Shown here one piece after another: positions 25,679 to 33,625 of a stretch of 64,000 bases of DNA. The first letter of the stretch is position 1; each line of letters starts with the position of its first letter. The DNA comes from Bacteroidota bacterium (GTDB lineage Bacteria > Bacteroidota > Bacteroidia > Bacteroidales > F082): assembly GCA_016845175.1 (NCBI GenBank), contig JAERTD010000049.1:1-64000 (forward strand). Reading direction: 5' to 3'. Below the pieces are notes generated by a model, which searched no databases, was not told where the DNA came from, and saw only the letters and a list, made by a program, of their open reading frames with translations. The translations under genes were made by a program, and so were the position numbers.

Positions 25679-25695
25679 AATTTTGTTGGGTTTGC

Positions 25696-25941
25696 TTATA
25701 ATAAATTATCGAATTTTTCAATCACTTCGTCTGGCGTTAAGTTAGAGTCGGGGAGTACAAAATCGGGGCAAAAATTCAATGCTTCTTTCACCACATATCT
25801 GTTACAAACTTCCCATCGGCTGTTAACCGCCCTGCAATAGTGTTCGGTATAAAAATTGCTTTTTTGTTCGTCTTCTAAAAAGTCGCTGACAATCATAAGT
25901 TTACAAGTGCTTATATTGGGACAGCCTGCTTCCATATCCAT
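25696..25941 (-). CDS. Small five-cysteine protein heading the DsrC operon (81 aa)
   Basis: Soluble, acidic, no signal peptide. Cys at 7, 13, 36, 46 and 58: a C-P-x4-C pair near the N-terminus, then YC-x9-C-N-RY and NFCPDFVLPD. The spacing suggests a metal or Fe-S site, or thiol chemistry. The YC...C-x-RY pattern occurs in small uncharacterised proteins of anaerobes, but I cannot name the family. It is the first gene of the operon (17 bp before dsrC), so it is likely a partner or sensor for the DsrC relay. The second Met (residue 3) is an alternative start. Function unknown. Confidence 0.75.
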   Translation of the reverse strand: MDMEAGCPNISTCKLMIVSDFLEDEQKSNFYTEHYCRAVNSRWEVCNRYVVKEALNFCPDFVLPDSNLTPDEVIEKFDNLL

Positions 25942-25972
25942 TCAATATTTGGGAATGAAATTATTAAAAAAT

Positions 25973-25986
25973 ATGATAAAAATCAT
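25973..25986 (-). promoter_or_regulatory. CRP/FNR-like palindrome upstream of the DsrC operon
   Basis: ATGAT-N4-ATCAT is a perfect palindrome matching the FNR form TTGAT-N4-ATCAA at 8 of 10 defined bases. Its centre is about 38 bp before the start codon of the five-Cys gene, which is close for a classical activating position. A second small palindrome, TGTC-N4-GACA, is at 25989-26000. Binding by a CRP/FNR-family protein is a hypothesis. Confidence 0.4.
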
Positions 25987-26045
25987 AATGTCTAGTGACA
26001 AGACAACCACTCTTGTTAGATGGTTGTTGGTAGACTTAATGAATT

Positions 26046-26089
26046 AAAAAGGAAAAGCTGCTAATATACAAGGGTATATTGCAGCTTTC
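26046..26089 (-). terminator. Terminator of the TetR/epimerase cluster
   Basis: On the minus strand GAAAGCTGC (26081-26089) pairs with GCAGCTTTTC (26052-26061), with an inner GTATAT/ATATAC pairing (26064-26079), followed by a T-rich tail (CCTTTTTAATT). It lies about 70 bp after the end of the epimerase-like gene and just before the promoter region of the DsrC operon. Confidence 0.65.
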
Positions 26090-26157
26090 AGAAAGTTATG
26101 GATGTTGTGTGAAGCTCGTCTAAACCAGCAGTTTAAAACCGATCTTAATAGGAGAGA

Positions 26158-26847
26158 CTATTTATTGCCAGTTTGAGTTTCTGCCAATGTGATAATGTCC
26201 TTTGGCTTTAATACTGTTTTTTCGTAGCCCTTGAAAGTCGAATGTATCATCGCCAATCCTATTTGGGTGGTATTGACCACTGAATTAGGGGCGATGGCTT
26301 TCATTAGTTTGACCAACCACATAAAGTAATCATACATGAATTGATAAAGCCTGGTTCGTGATTTTATACCTCGCAGGGGAATAATAGCCCCGGGACGAAA
26401 CATATAAGCTTGTTTGAAACCCATCGCCAGCAGATAATTTTCAGTTTTCCCTTTTACTCTTGCCCACATCATCCTGCCTTTTTCACTTGAGTCCGTTCCT
26501 TCACCAGAAACGTAGTTGAAAGTCATCTCAGGATTGTTTTCATACAACACCCTGGCCAGGGCCATGGTATAATCATAGGTAATAATTCGATAGGCCTTTT
26601 CACTTAAGCCGCCTGCACTGATACCCATATTATGGTAACAGGCATCATAGTTTTTTAGCTGTTCTTGATAAGGTTTAAAATCGCTGAAATCTTCAACCAG
26701 CAGCTCCTTGAGTTTTGGATGTGTCATACCCAATGTATTTCTGCCAATATGCAAAACCTCTCCTATTTTTTCATGGTCCAGACATTCTAACAATACAGCC
26801 TTACCTACCATTCCGGTGGCACCGGTTATAATTACATTTGTTTTCAT
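26158..26847 (-). CDS. NAD(P)-binding epimerase/reductase-like protein, atypical SDR (229 aa)
   Basis: The N-terminal Rossmann motif VIITGATGMVGKAVLLECL (TGATGxxG) is followed by a HIGRN strand end as in atypical short-chain dehydrogenases. VSGEGTDSSEKGRMMWARVKGKTE holds the Ser and a Lys in a WARVKGKTE segment, where classical members have YxxxK; the Tyr is missing, so it may be a binding or regulatory member. The C-terminal half has hydrophobic segments (LYQFMYDYFMWLVKLMKAIAP). It starts directly after the metallophosphoesterase gene stop (TAG-G-ATG spacing) and is the last gene of the TetR cluster. Confidence 0.8.
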   Translation of the reverse strand: MKTNVIITGATGMVGKAVLLECLDHEKIGEVLHIGRNTLGMTHPKLKELLVEDFSDFKPYQEQLKNYDACYHNMGISAGGLSEKAYRIITYDYTMALARVLYENNPEMTFNYVSGEGTDSSEKGRMMWARVKGKTENYLLAMGFKQAYMFRPGAIIPLRGIKSRTRLYQFMYDYFMWLVKLMKAIAPNSVVNTTQIGLAMIHSTFKGYEKTVLKPKDIITLAETQTGNK

Positions 26848-26848
26848 C

Positions 26849-27955
26849 CTAGCGGGGTATTAAATTTAAAATGGTCAGTTCGCTATCGGTTCCCAGGCGC
26901 ATGGGAGGTCCAAATGTGCCTGTTCCCTGACTTACATAAACCTGAGTGTCTCCAAATTTATGCAATCCCTTATTCACCTCAAACATCATATTGGCGAAGT
27001 GGGTGATAGGCCATAACTGACCTGCATGGGTGTGACCGGCAAGATATAAATCGATGCCCTGCTCCTGAGCATATTGTACTCCATCAGGGCCATGGTGCAA
27101 TAAGATACTGGCTTTATTTGAATCAATGGCTAAGGAAGCCAGCATATCTTTGATATTGGGACCTCTGGCATCGGCATGTGGACTCACAGCACCCGCATCG
27201 GCGAGCATATGATCTAAGCCAATAATCTGTATTTCATTCCATTGCACAACTTCATTGCTCAGTACCCGAATGCCTATTTCTTTTAAGTAATCCTTAATGG
27301 CTTGGGTACCCGTATACACATCATGATTCCCTTCCACGAAGAAAACGGGAGCTTTCAACTGACCCAAGGGGGCCAAACTCTCAGCATTTAGTCGGATCTG
27401 GCTGTCAAGCAAATCACCGGTGAAAAACACTACCTCGACATCAGCATCGTTGATTCTGTTTACAATTTTTTGTAAGGTGGTTGCACTTCTAAAGTGACCA
27501 ATGTGTGTATCAGTGAGATGAGCAGCCCGAATGGGTTTTTCAATGGATTGAATGGGAATATTCACTTCATATATTTTGGTCTGAGTTGCGTGCCACAATC
27601 CATAGACTGATATAAGAGCAGCGATTCCAAGCACCAGCACTCCATGTAGCCAGGGCTGCATTTTCACAACTGTTGAAAGCAGGTGTATAGAGATACTTGT
27701 CAATAGAAAATATAAAAGGAATCCCATGCCAATGGCTGCTATCCAGTGCAAGGAACTTCCCAGGGTAGTGGTCGAATTGATCAAACCCATCATGCCAAAA
27801 CCCAGAAGAAAAGTTAGCACAGGCAGGATGATATAGAAAATCCATGTCCTGTTTATCTCCAGATAAAAGGCTATTCGGTGGGCGAGGTATAAATTGGAAA
27901 ACACAAGGAATCCAATAAATGTAAGAAATATGGTAAACATCATTTTTTGTTTCAT
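26849..27955 (-). CDS. Membrane-anchored calcineurin-like metallophosphoesterase (368 aa)
   Basis: Four N-terminal membrane spans (about 5-130) precede a metallophosphoesterase domain (about 143-368) with all metal-binding motifs: LTDTHIGH (DxH), FTGDLLDSQI (GDxxD), VEGNHDVYTG (GNHD), LLHHGPDG and YLAGHTHAGQ (GHTH). The plan matches the YkuE/YaeI-like group that hydrolyses phosphodiester or lipid-head phosphate substrates at the membrane. It is embedded in the TetR-regulated cluster, 34 bp after the broken SDR gene. The substrate cannot be read from the sequence. Confidence 0.9.
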   Translation of the reverse strand: MKQKMMFTIFLTFIGFLVFSNLYLAHRIAFYLEINRTWIFYIILPVLTFLLGFGMMGLINSTTTLGSSLHWIAAIGMGFLLYFLLTSISIHLLSTVVKMQPWLHGVLVLGIAALISVYGLWHATQTKIYEVNIPIQSIEKPIRAAHLTDTHIGHFRSATTLQKIVNRINDADVEVVFFTGDLLDSQIRLNAESLAPLGQLKAPVFFVEGNHDVYTGTQAIKDYLKEIGIRVLSNEVVQWNEIQIIGLDHMLADAGAVSPHADARGPNIKDMLASLAIDSNKASILLHHGPDGVQYAQEQGIDLYLAGHTHAGQLWPITHFANMMFEVNKGLHKFGDTQVYVSQGTGTFGPPMRLGTDSELTILNLIPR

Positions 27956-27989
27956 TTTAGTAGTTGTTCTTTTGTTCTGGAAAGTGTGC

Positions 27990-28772
27990 TTATGCGCTTA
28001 CTTCCTGCATCTTCCGAACTTGTTTTAATATGGCTCTCTTGGGCATGATGGGAATCATGGCCATCATCATTTTTTGCGCAGTGGTTAAACCGGAAACCAC
28101 ATCCAGTTTGCCTTTCAGCATACCCTGATAACCAGCTTCTGCCACGGATCGTGAACTCGCTGTTTTCTGGAACATCTCTGTTTTATCCATTCCTGAAACC
28201 GCTCCAAATTCTGTTTCTGTGGCTCCGGGCATCAAATTGGTAACGGTAATATTGGTATCGTGAAGTTATTCAGCAATGGCATTGCTGAAAAATGTAACAT
28301 AGGCTTTGGTCGCGTAATAAACCGCCTGCAAAGGTCCCGGCATATAACTGGCTGTGGAGGATACATTCAGGATTTTACCACTGTCTCTTTTTACAAAATC
28401 AGGGAGGAAGAATCTGGTTAAAGCCGTAAGTGCTGTGATATTTAAGTTGATCATCTGTTTATCGGCTTCCCAGGCTCTTTCATGGAATTTTCCCAGACCA
28501 CCGAAACCTGCATTATTGATTAAATAATTGATTTCCAATCCTGCTGCTTTAACTTCGTCATATACCTCTCTAGGTGAAGATGCCAGACTTAAATCTTTGT
28601 TAATGATCATGACCTGATTGCCATGTTTATTTTCAATTTCTTTCTTCAGGGCCAATAATTTGTCTTTACTTCTGGCAACAACGATTAAGTCGCCACCATT
28701 TTCGGCATGTATATGGGCTAGGTCTTTTCCTATACCTGTGGATGCTCCTGTGATTAGTGCTATATTATTCAT
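27990..28772 (-). pseudogene. Short-chain dehydrogenase/reductase broken by an in-frame stop (260 codons)
   Basis: The first 168 codons give an SDR N-terminus: TGASTGIG cofactor motif, INNAGFGG, catalytic Ser in NVSSTASY and YxxxK in YYATK. A TAA at 28266-28268 then interrupts the frame, and the same frame continues without shift as LHDTNITVTNLMPGATETEF, the normal SDR PGxxxT region, to 27990. GAA to TAA (one G-to-T change; Glu-Glu is usual after AIA) explains it. The downstream part could restart at an internal ATG but lacks the active site. The truncated product keeps cofactor and catalytic residues but not the C-terminal fold. Confidence 0.85.
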
Positions 28773-28789
28773 ATGTGTATTGTTTAAAA

Positions 28790-28803
28790 TGTGAGTACTT
28801 ACT
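28790..28803. promoter_or_regulatory. Candidate second TetR operator between tetR-like and SDR genes
   Basis: TGTGAGTACTTACT matches the sequence AGTGAGTAATCACT found in the tetR-like promoter at 11 of 14 positions. It lies 18 bp upstream of the SDR start codon, where it could control a second, internal promoter. Confidence 0.35.
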
Positions 28804-28825
28804 TATTTAGTATGGGTAAATTTTT

Positions 28826-29347
28826 TTAGAGTTTGTATTTCTTCAATAAAAACTGAATCATTTCTTCTGTATTGATTGAGCTGCCTTTTAATACTGCAGC
28901 ACCTAAACCTTCTGTGAAGAGGAGCAGCAATTCTGCTTCCAACTCTGGAGATTCATAATTAAGTGAGCTAAAGGCGTTGGCTAAAGCCATTTTGAGAGGT
29001 TGCATCTTCTTATCCCCGCTGATCTCCAGCTCCCACTTCAGCTTAAACTGAAGCTTCCAGAAGTCATACTCGGATTCGTCAATATGGTCGGTCATGGTAA
29101 TGGTTTTTCTGATAACCTCCTTAGGATCAGTTTCCATAATAATTTCAGCGAAAAGTGATTTTAGTCTTCTTTCTCCAGAATTAAGAATGGCCTGCAGCAG
29201 TCCTTCTTTATTGCAAAAATGCCTGAAGATAAGACCTTCACTTACACCGGCAAATTTAGCTACCTTGTTGGTGGAAGTGGCATGGAATCCTTCTTTAGCA
29301 AATAACTCAAGTGCCGCCTGCAATATTTTTTCCTGCTTCTCTGTCAT
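28826..29347 (-). CDS. TetR/AcrR family transcriptional regulator (173 aa)
   Basis: The N-terminal TetR HTH (about 5-52) reads KILQAALELFAKEGFHATST, NKVAKFAGVSEGLIFRHFCN, then KEGLLQAIL. The all-helical C-terminal ligand domain is of normal length. It is the first gene of a minus-strand cluster with an SDR, a membrane metallophosphoesterase and an epimerase-like protein. Repeats AGTAATCACT overlap its own promoter, supporting autorepression. The inducing ligand is unknown; the SDR partners suggest a small hydrophobic carbonyl compound, as inference only. Confidence 0.9.
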   Translation of the reverse strand: MTEKQEKILQAALELFAKEGFHATSTNKVAKFAGVSEGLIFRHFCNKEGLLQAILNSGERRLKSLFAEIIMETDPKEVIRKTITMTDHIDESEYDFWKLQFKLKWELEISGDKKMQPLKMALANAFSSLNYESPELEAELLLLFTEGLGAAVLKGSSINTEEMIQFLLKKYKL

Positions 29348-29357
29348 ATTGATAGTG

Positions 29358-29399
29358 AGTAATCACTTGCAAAAGTAATCACTTTTTTTCAATTGTCAA
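29358..29399 (-). promoter_or_regulatory. Promoter of the tetR-like gene with duplicated operator
   Basis: On the minus strand TTG (29397-29399) lies 19 bp before TACTTTTG (29370-29377), a perfect Bacteroidota promoter. Two exact copies of AGTAATCACT (29358-29367 and 29374-29383, period 16) cover the -7 region and transcription start. The downstream one is part of a dyad, AGTGAGTAATCACT (29354-29367). Confidence 0.65.
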
Positions 29400-29428
29400 G
29401 TTTTTTTTAGATTTTTTTTTGGAAATGC

Positions 29429-30826
29429 TTATTCCTTCAGCTCATCTTTAGCCCTGGGAGGGTAGAGGTGAGGGTATTTTAATATGCCTTCGGATGCTGT
29501 ATTAGCCCATTTGATAAACTCGTTGGATCCTGATTTGCCATTGAAATAGTCTCTGATACCAAGTGCAACATGCACTCCCATGGCTCTCATATCATCTGGT
29601 TGAACCCAATAGGGTGCGTAGCCAGCCCGGCCGTAGGTTTGTTCCATGGTCATGGCCATTACCTGATCCTGGTAATTGACCCACCACCAGCTTTCGGGAT
29701 AGGTTTTTGAGGCAAAACTACTTCCACCTTCTTCCGTGGTGGGTTCGATCATATCACTTCCAAGATGCATGGCCAGACTGTTTATAAAGGCAATCTGTTT
29801 GCCCCAAAGACTTGCCTCTGCTTCAGAGTATCCTTGTTCAAGGGTGCCAAAATGAGGATAAAAGAAAGTCCTGATATCGGGTTCGCTGTTGGATGCGTGA
29901 AGATTTAACGCAAGTGATACTGGCGGGCCTCCATCTGACATTAGTTCTTTGGCGTACTGATGGATTACCGATACCTCCTGTGGCGCCTCGGGCTTTAGGT
30001 TTACTGGATTATCTGTATCATAATACCACATCACTTCCAGATTTTCAGAAAGGGGTGTGGAACGATAGTTACCACTAATTACGCCATCCACATTCTGCAT
30101 AGGGAATATGGAAAATTCATGGGTTTTGAGAATTTCTTTAGCCTCCGATGATCCTGATAAAAGAAAATCAATCATACCTTCCAGCAAAAAAGAAGGTGGG
30201 GTTTCGGCGGGATGGGTACGGGCATGCATAATTACCCTTTTTTTATTCTCTATATCCACATCAAAGTCACTTATGGTAAGCAAGTAAATTATTCGATTCT
30301 CCTGAGTTTTCCCCGCTGTTTGAATCTTCAGACTGGGATGGGTGTTCCACTCCTCAATAAATATTTCCAGGTGGCTGAATGTATAGGGGTAAAAACGAGC
30401 TATCCAAACTCTAAGATGTTCAAATTTCTTGTTTATTAAAAGTTCGTTATCCTCATTCTGAGTGACTTCTTCTTCCGTAAATCGGAACCAATTTTCCTGA
30501 TCGTAAGAATACACCGGTGTATAATAGTAAGGCCATCCTCGATTCTTGATGCGTATTTCTGTGGGAACAGATTGTGACACATGATCCATTCTTACATACC
30601 ACCAGTTGCGCCAGCGTTCAGGCAGATCCGGATTGTCGTTGTCATTTTTAAGGGCTAAGACCCACTTATGATCACTTTCCTTGGTGACTTCACCGATACT
30701 TCCTGACTCAAAATTTGAGCTAATTTCAGTTTCGGGTATTTCTTCTACACTCTTTTTGCTGCATGAACCTATCAATGCACCAACAAAAATGAGGATAAGA
30801 AAGGGTTTTAAGATATTACTTGTCAT
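29429..30826 (-). CDS. M14-family zinc carboxypeptidase lipoprotein (465 aa)
   Basis: Lipoprotein signal with lipobox LIGSC (Cys22). An N-terminal beta-sandwich (about 40-170) of the kind found in cytosolic-carboxypeptidase-like M14 enzymes precedes the catalytic domain: zinc ligands in ARTHPAET (HxxE), the second His in LALNLHASNS, and the catalytic Glu in MAMTMEQTYGR. The combination of an AGTPBP1-like N-terminal domain with a lipoprotein signal indicates a periplasmic or surface enzyme removing C-terminal residues from peptides or cell-wall fragments. It lies 81 bp upstream of the tetR-like gene on the same strand and probably has its own promoter, divergent from the thioredoxin-like operon. 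Confidence 0.85.
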   Translation of the reverse strand: MTSNILKPFLILIFVGALIGSCSKKSVEEIPETEISSNFESGSIGEVTKESDHKWVLALKNDNDNPDLPERWRNWWYVRMDHVSQSVPTEIRIKNRGWPYYYTPVYSYDQENWFRFTEEEVTQNEDNELLINKKFEHLRVWIARFYPYTFSHLEIFIEEWNTHPSLKIQTAGKTQENRIIYLLTISDFDVDIENKKRVIMHARTHPAETPPSFLLEGMIDFLLSGSSEAKEILKTHEFSIFPMQNVDGVISGNYRSTPLSENLEVMWYYDTDNPVNLKPEAPQEVSVIHQYAKELMSDGGPPVSLALNLHASNSEPDIRTFFYPHFGTLEQGYSEAEASLWGKQIAFINSLAMHLGSDMIEPTTEEGGSSFASKTYPESWWWVNYQDQVMAMTMEQTYGRAGYAPYWVQPDDMRAMGVHVALGIRDYFNGKSGSNEFIKWANTASEGILKYPHLYPPRAKDELKE

Positions 30827-31009
30827 TTGTTCCAGGTTAAGAATATAGAATGAGATCTAAGGATGTTTTGAATTCCGTTTTAAAGATAGGTAGATTTCAA
30901 GTATCCTGACTCAATTGCCACCTCTTAATCCATGAAGTGTTTAGTTAAAATAAAGTTAAAGGTTGTACTCTTGCCATCAAACCTTTCACATTAGGCCTAG
31001 TTTTGGGCC

Positions 31010-31495
31010 ATGAAAAGCTTCATCACTATTCTCATTATTTTGTCATTAGTTCCTCTTTCAGCTACCCAGGCTCAGGAGGTAGCTGTTCATGATTTTGATT
31101 CATTCAAAGCCTATCTGAACAAGCAAAATGATACGACTTATGTCATCAATTTTTGGGCAACCTGGTGCATTCCCTGCGTTAAGGAGCTACCTGATTTTGA
31201 GAAAGCGAATGAAAAATACCAATTACAAAAATTCAAAATGCTGCTGGTAAGCCTTGATTTCAAAAGTCAAATTGAATCATCAGTTATACCCTTTATTGAA
31301 AAGAAAGGTATGGCCTCAGAAGTAGTTCTGTTAAGCGATCCCAATGCCAATGAATGGATAAACCAGGTCAACCCATCATGGACAGGGTCTATCCCGGCGA
31401 CAGTGATCTATAACAAAGACTCCTACTATTTTCATGAAGGCAGTATGACCTTTGAAGAACTCGATACACTCATTTCAAATACTATCAAACCATGA
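31010..31495 (+). CDS. Periplasmic TlpA-like thioredoxin-fold protein (161 aa)
   Basis: Signal peptide (about 1-21, ending ATQAQ) followed by a thioredoxin fold with the redox motif INFWATWCIPCVKELPDF (WCxxC), the cis-Pro region SIPATVIY and C-terminal helices. TlpA-like proteins reduce periplasmic disulfides or assist cytochrome maturation. Its stop overlaps the start of the following peroxiredoxin-like gene by 4 bp (ATGA), so they are co-translated. An upstream TACTCTTG with TTTA 21 bp before it may be the promoter. Confidence 0.9.
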   Translation: MKSFITILIILSLVPLSATQAQEVAVHDFDSFKAYLNKQNDTTYVINFWATWCIPCVKELPDFEKANEKYQLQKFKMLLVSLDFKSQIESSVIPFIEKKGMASEVVLLSDPNANEWINQVNPSWTGSIPATVIYNKDSYYFHEGSMTFEELDTLISNTIKP

Positions 31496-32091
31496 AAACA
31501 TTTTTCTCAACTTTAATCATATTATTTCTGTCCATCAACCTGAGCGCCCAAGGATATCAGATTGGTGACAAAGCCATAAGTTTCAATCTTCTGAATGTTG
31601 ATGGAAAGTTCGTTGCTCTGGATGACTATGGGGCTGCCAAAGGTTTTGTGATCATATTTACCTGTAACCACTGTCCCTTCTCCGTAGCCTATGAAGACAG
31701 AATCATAGCACTCGATCAGAAGTACAAAGATTTGGGATACCCTGTGCTGGCTATCAATCCCAATGATTCGCTCAGAGCACCAAGTGATTCCTACTCACAT
31801 ATGATTGTTCGTGCCAGGGAAAAAGGGTTCACCTTTCCCTATTTGTTGGATGCCGACCAAAGCATTGCCAAAGCATATGGAGCCACAAGAACACCTCATG
31901 TATACATCCTGAAAAAGGAGCACGGTGCACTCGTCGTAAAGTATATTGGTGCCATAGATGATAATCATGAAGAAGCACAAAAGGTAAAATCCAAATTTGT
32001 TGAAGAAGCCCTAGATGATTTGCTTGCCGGTAATAATCCGAAAAGAGATTTTACCAAAGCCATTGGCTGTTCCATAAAATTTGAAAAGTAA
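31492..32091 (+). CDS. Secreted AhpC/TSA-like thioredoxin-family protein (199 aa)
   Basis: Signal peptide (about 1-20, ending LSAQG), then a peroxiredoxin-like fold: FNLLNVDGKFVALDDYG, the motif FTCNHCPFSVAYEDRI (CxxC in place of the usual peroxidatic TxxC), DADQSIAKAYGATRTPHVYIL and the terminal KAIGCSIKFEK block characteristic of the PRX-like1 subgroup. Thiol-based reduction in the periplasm is likely, possibly fed by the overlapping TlpA-like protein. A hairpin terminator follows. Confidence 0.88.
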   Translation: MKTFFSTLIILFLSINLSAQGYQIGDKAISFNLLNVDGKFVALDDYGAAKGFVIIFTCNHCPFSVAYEDRIIALDQKYKDLGYPVLAINPNDSLRAPSDSYSHMIVRAREKGFTFPYLLDADQSIAKAYGATRTPHVYILKKEHGALVVKYIGAIDDNHEEAQKVKSKFVEEALDDLLAGNNPKRDFTKAIGCSIKFEK

Positions 32092-32136
32092 AGCCTGAGT
32101 GATATAAGGGATTGTGTTTGAGGCTTACTTTTTCTT
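32086..32136. terminator. Bidirectional terminator between convergent genes
   Basis: AAGTAAAGCCT (32086-32096) and AGGCTTACTT (32121-32130) form a 10-bp stem with one bulge; TTTCTT follows on the plus strand and a T-rich stretch on the minus strand. It lies at the junction of the thioredoxin operon and the convergent flavin oxidoreductase gene. Confidence 0.55.
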
Positions 32137-33348
32137 AGAAAGAGACTTCCTGAATTCATGGGAAACCAAAAAAGCGGCACACCGCAAAGGGTTTAGTTTG
32201 GGTTTGAATCCTTTTCCCTTGGAGGTTCTTATGATTTGAATGGCATAATAACCCCCTTCGGCCGCCTCATCCAATGATTTGAATCCCGTTCTGATGACCA
32301 TATTTTCCAATACAGGAATTCTGCCTTCGATAAATTCGGGGATTTGGCTCTGATTGGTAATAAATGGTCGTCCCATGCCAATGAAATCCAACTCACCTTT
32401 TTCCAATACTTCATTGCAAAAATCAAAGGAACGGAAGCCACCAGTGATCATCAGAGGGATCTGACTTAGTTTTCTGACTTTGTTTGCGAAGTCCATGAAA
32501 TAGGCTTCCCGGCGTTTGGTACTTTCCCGGGTCTTCTCATCATTCATCATAAAGAAGGCAACATTCTCGTAGGTCCCTCCGGAAATCTCCAGCAGATCAA
32601 CAGATTCGCTGTTAAGCATGTTAATTACGGCAAGAGATTCATCCTCGGAAAACCCTCCTTTTTGAAAGTCTGAAGAATTCAGTTTGACGGAAATGGGAAA
32701 ATCATCGCCTACTTCCTTTCTCACTTTGCGGATGATTTGTAGCAATAATCTGCTTCGGTTTTCAATGGAGCCTCCCCATTGATCTTTACGGGTATTGGTT
32801 TTGGGTGAGAGAAATTGAGAGAGTAAATAGCCATGGGCTGAGTGAATCTGCAAGCCCGTGAATCCGGCTTTTTTTGTTATACGAGCTGCTTTCACAAAAC
32901 CATCGATAATCTGATGAATATCATCTTCGGTCATGACCTTTGGTTTGCCAAATAGTCCTGTCTTTTTCAGTTTCACATGAGAAGGAGCCAGTGGATGACG
33001 GTTATTGAAACGGTTGGTTTGTCGTCCGGCATGGGAAATCTGTACCCATATATGATGGCCAAGGGTTTTTCCTGCGTCAGCCCATTTTTTGAGCTTGGGT
33101 ATCATGGTTTCATCACCAAAATACACATTACCCGCCGACTCAGTATGAAGTTTGTCAAAAATTACATTACCCGTAATCAATATTCCGGCGCCGGTTTTGG
33201 CCCATTGTTTATAAAGTAATTCATGGCCTTCAGTGGGTTCATAATTAGGGTTGCTGATGCGTTCAGTCATGGCTGCTTTCACCAGCCGGTTCTTAATAAC
33301 AGTTCCACAGGGCAGTGTGAATTCAGTATTTATGTTGTTAGGGTTCAT
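32125..33348 (-). CDS. Old Yellow Enzyme-type NADH:flavin oxidoreductase (407 aa)
   Basis: FMN-binding TIM barrel of the OYE family. The N-terminal LPCGTVIKNRLVKAAMTERI is typical, then HHIWVQISHAGRQTNRF with the substrate-binding His, GFTGLQIHSAHGYLLSQFLS and the following KTNTRKDQWGGSIENR, SVKLNSSDF and a C-terminal MITGGFR phosphate-binding strand. Reduces activated C=C bonds with NAD(P)H. Length (about 400) is that of single-domain OYEs, without the 2,4-dienoyl reductase extension. Slightly overlaps the terminator of the convergent operon. Confidence 0.9.
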   Translation of the reverse strand: MNPNNINTEFTLPCGTVIKNRLVKAAMTERISNPNYEPTEGHELLYKQWAKTGAGILITGNVIFDKLHTESAGNVYFGDETMIPKLKKWADAGKTLGHHIWVQISHAGRQTNRFNNRHPLAPSHVKLKKTGLFGKPKVMTEDDIHQIIDGFVKAARITKKAGFTGLQIHSAHGYLLSQFLSPKTNTRKDQWGGSIENRSRLLLQIIRKVRKEVGDDFPISVKLNSSDFQKGGFSEDESLAVINMLNSESVDLLEISGGTYENVAFFMMNDEKTRESTKRREAYFMDFANKVRKLSQIPLMITGGFRSFDFCNEVLEKGELDFIGMGRPFITNQSQIPEFIEGRIPVLENMVIRTGFKSLDEAAEGGYYAIQIIRTSKGKGFKPKLNPLRCAAFLVSHEFRKSLSKKK

Positions 33349-33374
33349 ATTGAAGGCATGTATGCTATGGGTTC

Positions 33375-33605
33375 CTAGTTAAATTTTTGTGTTCGAAGGA
33401 ACAGACGCTCTACTTTTTCTCTGGCCCAGGGTGTTTTTCTCAGGAATTTCAGGCTAGACTTCCGGGTAGGATTATTCGTAAAACAATTGATTTTTATTCG
33501 GCTACCTAGTTCTTCCCATCCGTAAGTGGCAATTAGTACTTCCAGTATTTCTGCCAGTGTAATCCCATGTAAGGGGTCGTTGGATATGGGTTTATTGGTA
33601 TTCAT
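33375..33605 (-). CDS. VF530 family (DUF2132) DNA-binding protein (76 aa)
   Basis: Small protein matching the VF530 family over its whole length: [38 protein letters not shown], then [20 protein letters not shown]. The family adopts a helical fold reported to bind DNA. It lies 20 bp after the DEAD-box helicase gene and 26 bp before the flavin oxidoreductase gene; pairing with a helicase in an operon suggests a nucleic-acid role. Confidence 0.9.
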   Translation of the reverse strand: MNTNKPISNDPLHGITLAEILEVLIATYGWEELGSRIKINCFTNNPTRKSSLKFLRKTPWAREKVERLFLRTQKFN

Positions 33606-33625
33606 AATGATTTCTTGTTCGTATG

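Noticed and set aside
31000-31013. TAGTTTTG just before the TlpA-like start codon
   Set aside because: Matches the -7 consensus but would place the transcription start inside the start codon, and the nearest TTG is 24 bp away.
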